Positions 12,211-13,772 of a DNA stretch of 13,772 nucleotides are shown here, in pieces. The first letter of the stretch is position 1. Each line of letters opens with the position of its first letter. A model generated the notes under the pieces. The model worked only from the letters and a program-made list of their open reading frames with translations, searched no databases and had not been told where the DNA came from. The position numbers and the translations under genes are program-made. This DNA comes from Myroides sp. (GTDB lineage Bacteria > Bacteroidota > Bacteroidia > Flavobacteriales > Flavobacteriaceae): NCBI GenBank assembly GCA_018384465.1, contig JAHAYQ010000309.1, forward strand, positions 1 through 13,772. Direction: 5' to 3'.

Positions 12211-13772
12211 ATGAAACGTATTTTATTAGCAACTTTATCAGTAATTGCCACAACGGCAACTGCACAAGATAAGGTAATGACCAAGGAACTGCTTTGGCAA
12301 TTAGGACGTGTAAGCCCAGTTGGCATTACAGAAAAAGGAGATTATTTAATTTATAAAGTTGGAACTCCAAACGTAGAAAACAACAGTATAGATTACAAAA
12401 CCTACCAAGTGACCCTTGATGGTAAACGTATTAAAGAATTAGAAAAAACCGATGGTTTATTTAAAGACCGTAACCTTTCACCGGATGGAAAGTATAAATT
12501 ATCGGCAGAAGAGGTTAAAGTAAATAATGTGTTGGGTAAAGACCGATATCCTAATTTAACCGAAGCCAACGTATATGTTTACGACGCCTTAGATTACCGT
12601 CATTGGGATAAAGATAACGACGGCTCTTTCAGTCATGTTTTCGTAACCAATTTAGAAACCAACGAAAAAATAGACATATTACAAGACGAACCATACTATA
12701 GTCCGCAAGCACCTTTTGGTGGTAATGAAGATTACATTTGGCATCCAAGTGGCAAATCGGTTATTTACGTATCTAAAAAGAAATTTGGAACCGAGTATGC
12801 AACTAGTACCAATACTGACCTATACGAATATCATTTAGAAACCAAACAAACCGTTAATTTAACAGAAAACAATCCGGGATACGATACCAACCCAACATTT
12901 TCACCAAACGGAGATTTGACATGGCTACAAATGAAACGCGATGGGTACGAAGCCGATAAAAACGACATTATTGTACGTCATAAAGGCATGGATATCAATC
13001 TGACAGCCGCGTGGGACGGAACAGTAGCTAGCTATTTATGGAGTGAAGACGGAAAAAAAGTTTACTTTACCGCTGCTGTTGATGGAACAATGCAACTGTT
13101 TGAAGTTAACTTTCCTGGACTTTCGCGTATTGCCGTAACTGTAAAACAAATTACCAATGGCGATTTTGATGTAACAGGAATGGTTGGTTTTTCAGGAAAT
13201 AAAATTTTACTTACACGAACCGATTTTAATACCGCTACCGAAGTTTATTCATTTGATTTAAAATCAAAAAAATGGCTTCAAATTACCCATGTAAACGATA
13301 CAGCTTACAGTAAAATTGCCAAAAGTAAATATCAAAAACGTTGGGTAACCACTACCGATGGTAAAAAAATGTTGGTTTGGGTAATTTTACCTCCAAATTT
13401 CGATCCAAATAAAAAATACCCAACCTTATTATATTGCCAAGGCGGACCGCAATCACCTTTAACTCAATTCTATTCATTCCGCTGGAATTTTCAGTTAATG
13501 GCTGCCGAAGGATACATTATTGTAGCTCCAAACCGTAGAGGAATGCCAGGTCATGGTGTTGAATGGAACGAAGCTATTTCAAAAGATTGGGGCGGAAAAG
13601 TTATGGAAGATTATTTAACCGCAATTGATGCATTAGCCAAAGAACCGTATGTAGATGCTGACCGTTTAGGTGCAGTTGGCGCAAGCTATGGTGGTTATTC
13701 AGTGTACTATTTAGCAGGTATACACGAAAACAGATTTAAAACATTTATCTCTCATTGCGGTGTTTTCAATTT
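12211..13772 (+). CDS. S9-family serine peptidase (prolyl oligopeptidase/DPP type), 3' end outside the window
   Basis: 520 codons are present before the window ends. MKRILLATLSVIATTATA is a clear Sec signal peptide with cleavage before QDK, so the product is exported to the periplasm or beyond. Residues about 30-370 give a beta-propeller pattern of WD40/TolB-like repeats (for example LSPDGKYKL, WHPSGKSVIY, FSPNGDL, WSEDGKKVYFT). The alpha/beta-hydrolase domain begins near WVTTTDGKKMLVWVILPP. GGPQSP and APNRRGMPGHG (near 440-450) are typical of the family, and the nucleophile is S492 in GASYGGYS. The aspartate and histidine of the triad would lie beyond the edge; the family usually runs to about 620-680 residues. 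It probably cleaves peptides from the N-terminus during peptide uptake; exact specificity is not readable. Start at the ATG 12211-12213. Confidence 0.93.
   Translation, partial: MKRILLATLSVIATTATAQDKVMTKELLWQLGRVSPVGITEKGDYLIYKVGTPNVENNSIDYKTYQVTLDGKRIKELEKTDGLFKDRNLSPDGKYKLSAEEVKVNNVLGKDRYPNLTEANVYVYDALDYRHWDKDNDGSFSHVFVTNLETNEKIDILQDEPYYSPQAPFGGNEDYIWHPSGKSVIYVSKKKFGTEYATSTNTDLYEYHLETKQTVNLTENNPGYDTNPTFSPNGDLTWLQMKRDGYEADKNDIIVRHKGMDINLTAAWDGTVASYLWSEDGKKVYFTAAVDGTMQLFEVNFPGLSRIAVTVKQITNGDFDVTGMVGFSGNKILLTRTDFNTATEVYSFDLKSKKWLQITHVNDTAYSKIAKSKYQKRWVTTTDGKKMLVWVILPPNFDPNKKYPTLLYCQGGPQSPLTQFYSFRWNFQLMAAEGYIIVAPNRRGMPGHGVEWNEAISKDWGGKVMEDYLTAIDALAKEPYVDADRLGAVGASYGGYSVYYLAGIHENRFKTFISHCGVFN

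Overview
The window is AT-rich, coding-dense DNA from a member of the Bacteroidota, most likely Flavobacteriaceae close to Flavobacterium or Myroides. The evidence is the protein flavour, the TAnnTTTG-type promoter boxes with no obvious Shine-Dalgarno sequences, the GTCATTC-type palindromic repeats, and the gene neighbourhood (hemA-hemC-hemD-hemE divergent from an AraC-type regulator and hemH).

Positions 1-4892 are read leftward. The order of transcription is hemA (glutamyl-tRNA reductase), hemC (overlapping hemA by 8 bp), hemD, hemE, a four-helix-bundle (23S intervening-sequence-type, bIVP) protein gene, and a 119-residue protein of unknown function. The junctions are unusual. hemC/hemD and hemD/hemE carry different short palindromic repeats, the last nine HemD residues are encoded by one of these, and a degenerate heptamer array touches the hemE start codon. 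The gap between hemE and the 119-residue gene is filled almost exactly by a 420-bp unit: the bIVP gene between two 35-bp inverted arms, each made of five AACTAAx-like heptamers. This looks like a small mobile or formerly mobile element and is the most interesting object in the window.

Positions 4893-5122 are a divergent control region with a TAnnTTTG promoter in each direction and a PerR/Fur-like palindrome in the leader of the rightward transcript. Positions 5123-9923 are read rightward: an AraC-family regulator, hemH (ferrochelatase, with its own promoter), hemJ (protoporphyrinogen oxidase), a membrane histidine kinase of the NtrY type without a response regulator beside it, and an enoyl-CoA hydratase. 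The heme genes here cover the first step (HemA), the middle (HemC, D, E) and the last two steps (HemJ, HemH) of the protoporphyrin-dependent route. HemL, HemB and HemF/HemN must be encoded elsewhere.

Positions 9924-10137 are non-coding with several inverted repeats, ending in a bidirectional terminator. Positions 10138-12060 are read leftward: dedA (membrane protein), mtgA (peptidoglycan glycosyltransferase) and a small coiled-coil lipoprotein, an envelope-related group. An identical 11-mer lies 19-20 nt before the start codons of mtgA and the lipoprotein gene, and a terminator-like hairpin overlaps the dedA stop and almost reaches the mtgA start. From 12211 to the right edge runs a secreted S9-family serine peptidase, cut off by the window end shortly after its catalytic serine. 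I found no rRNA, tRNA, CRISPR array or classical insertion sequence.
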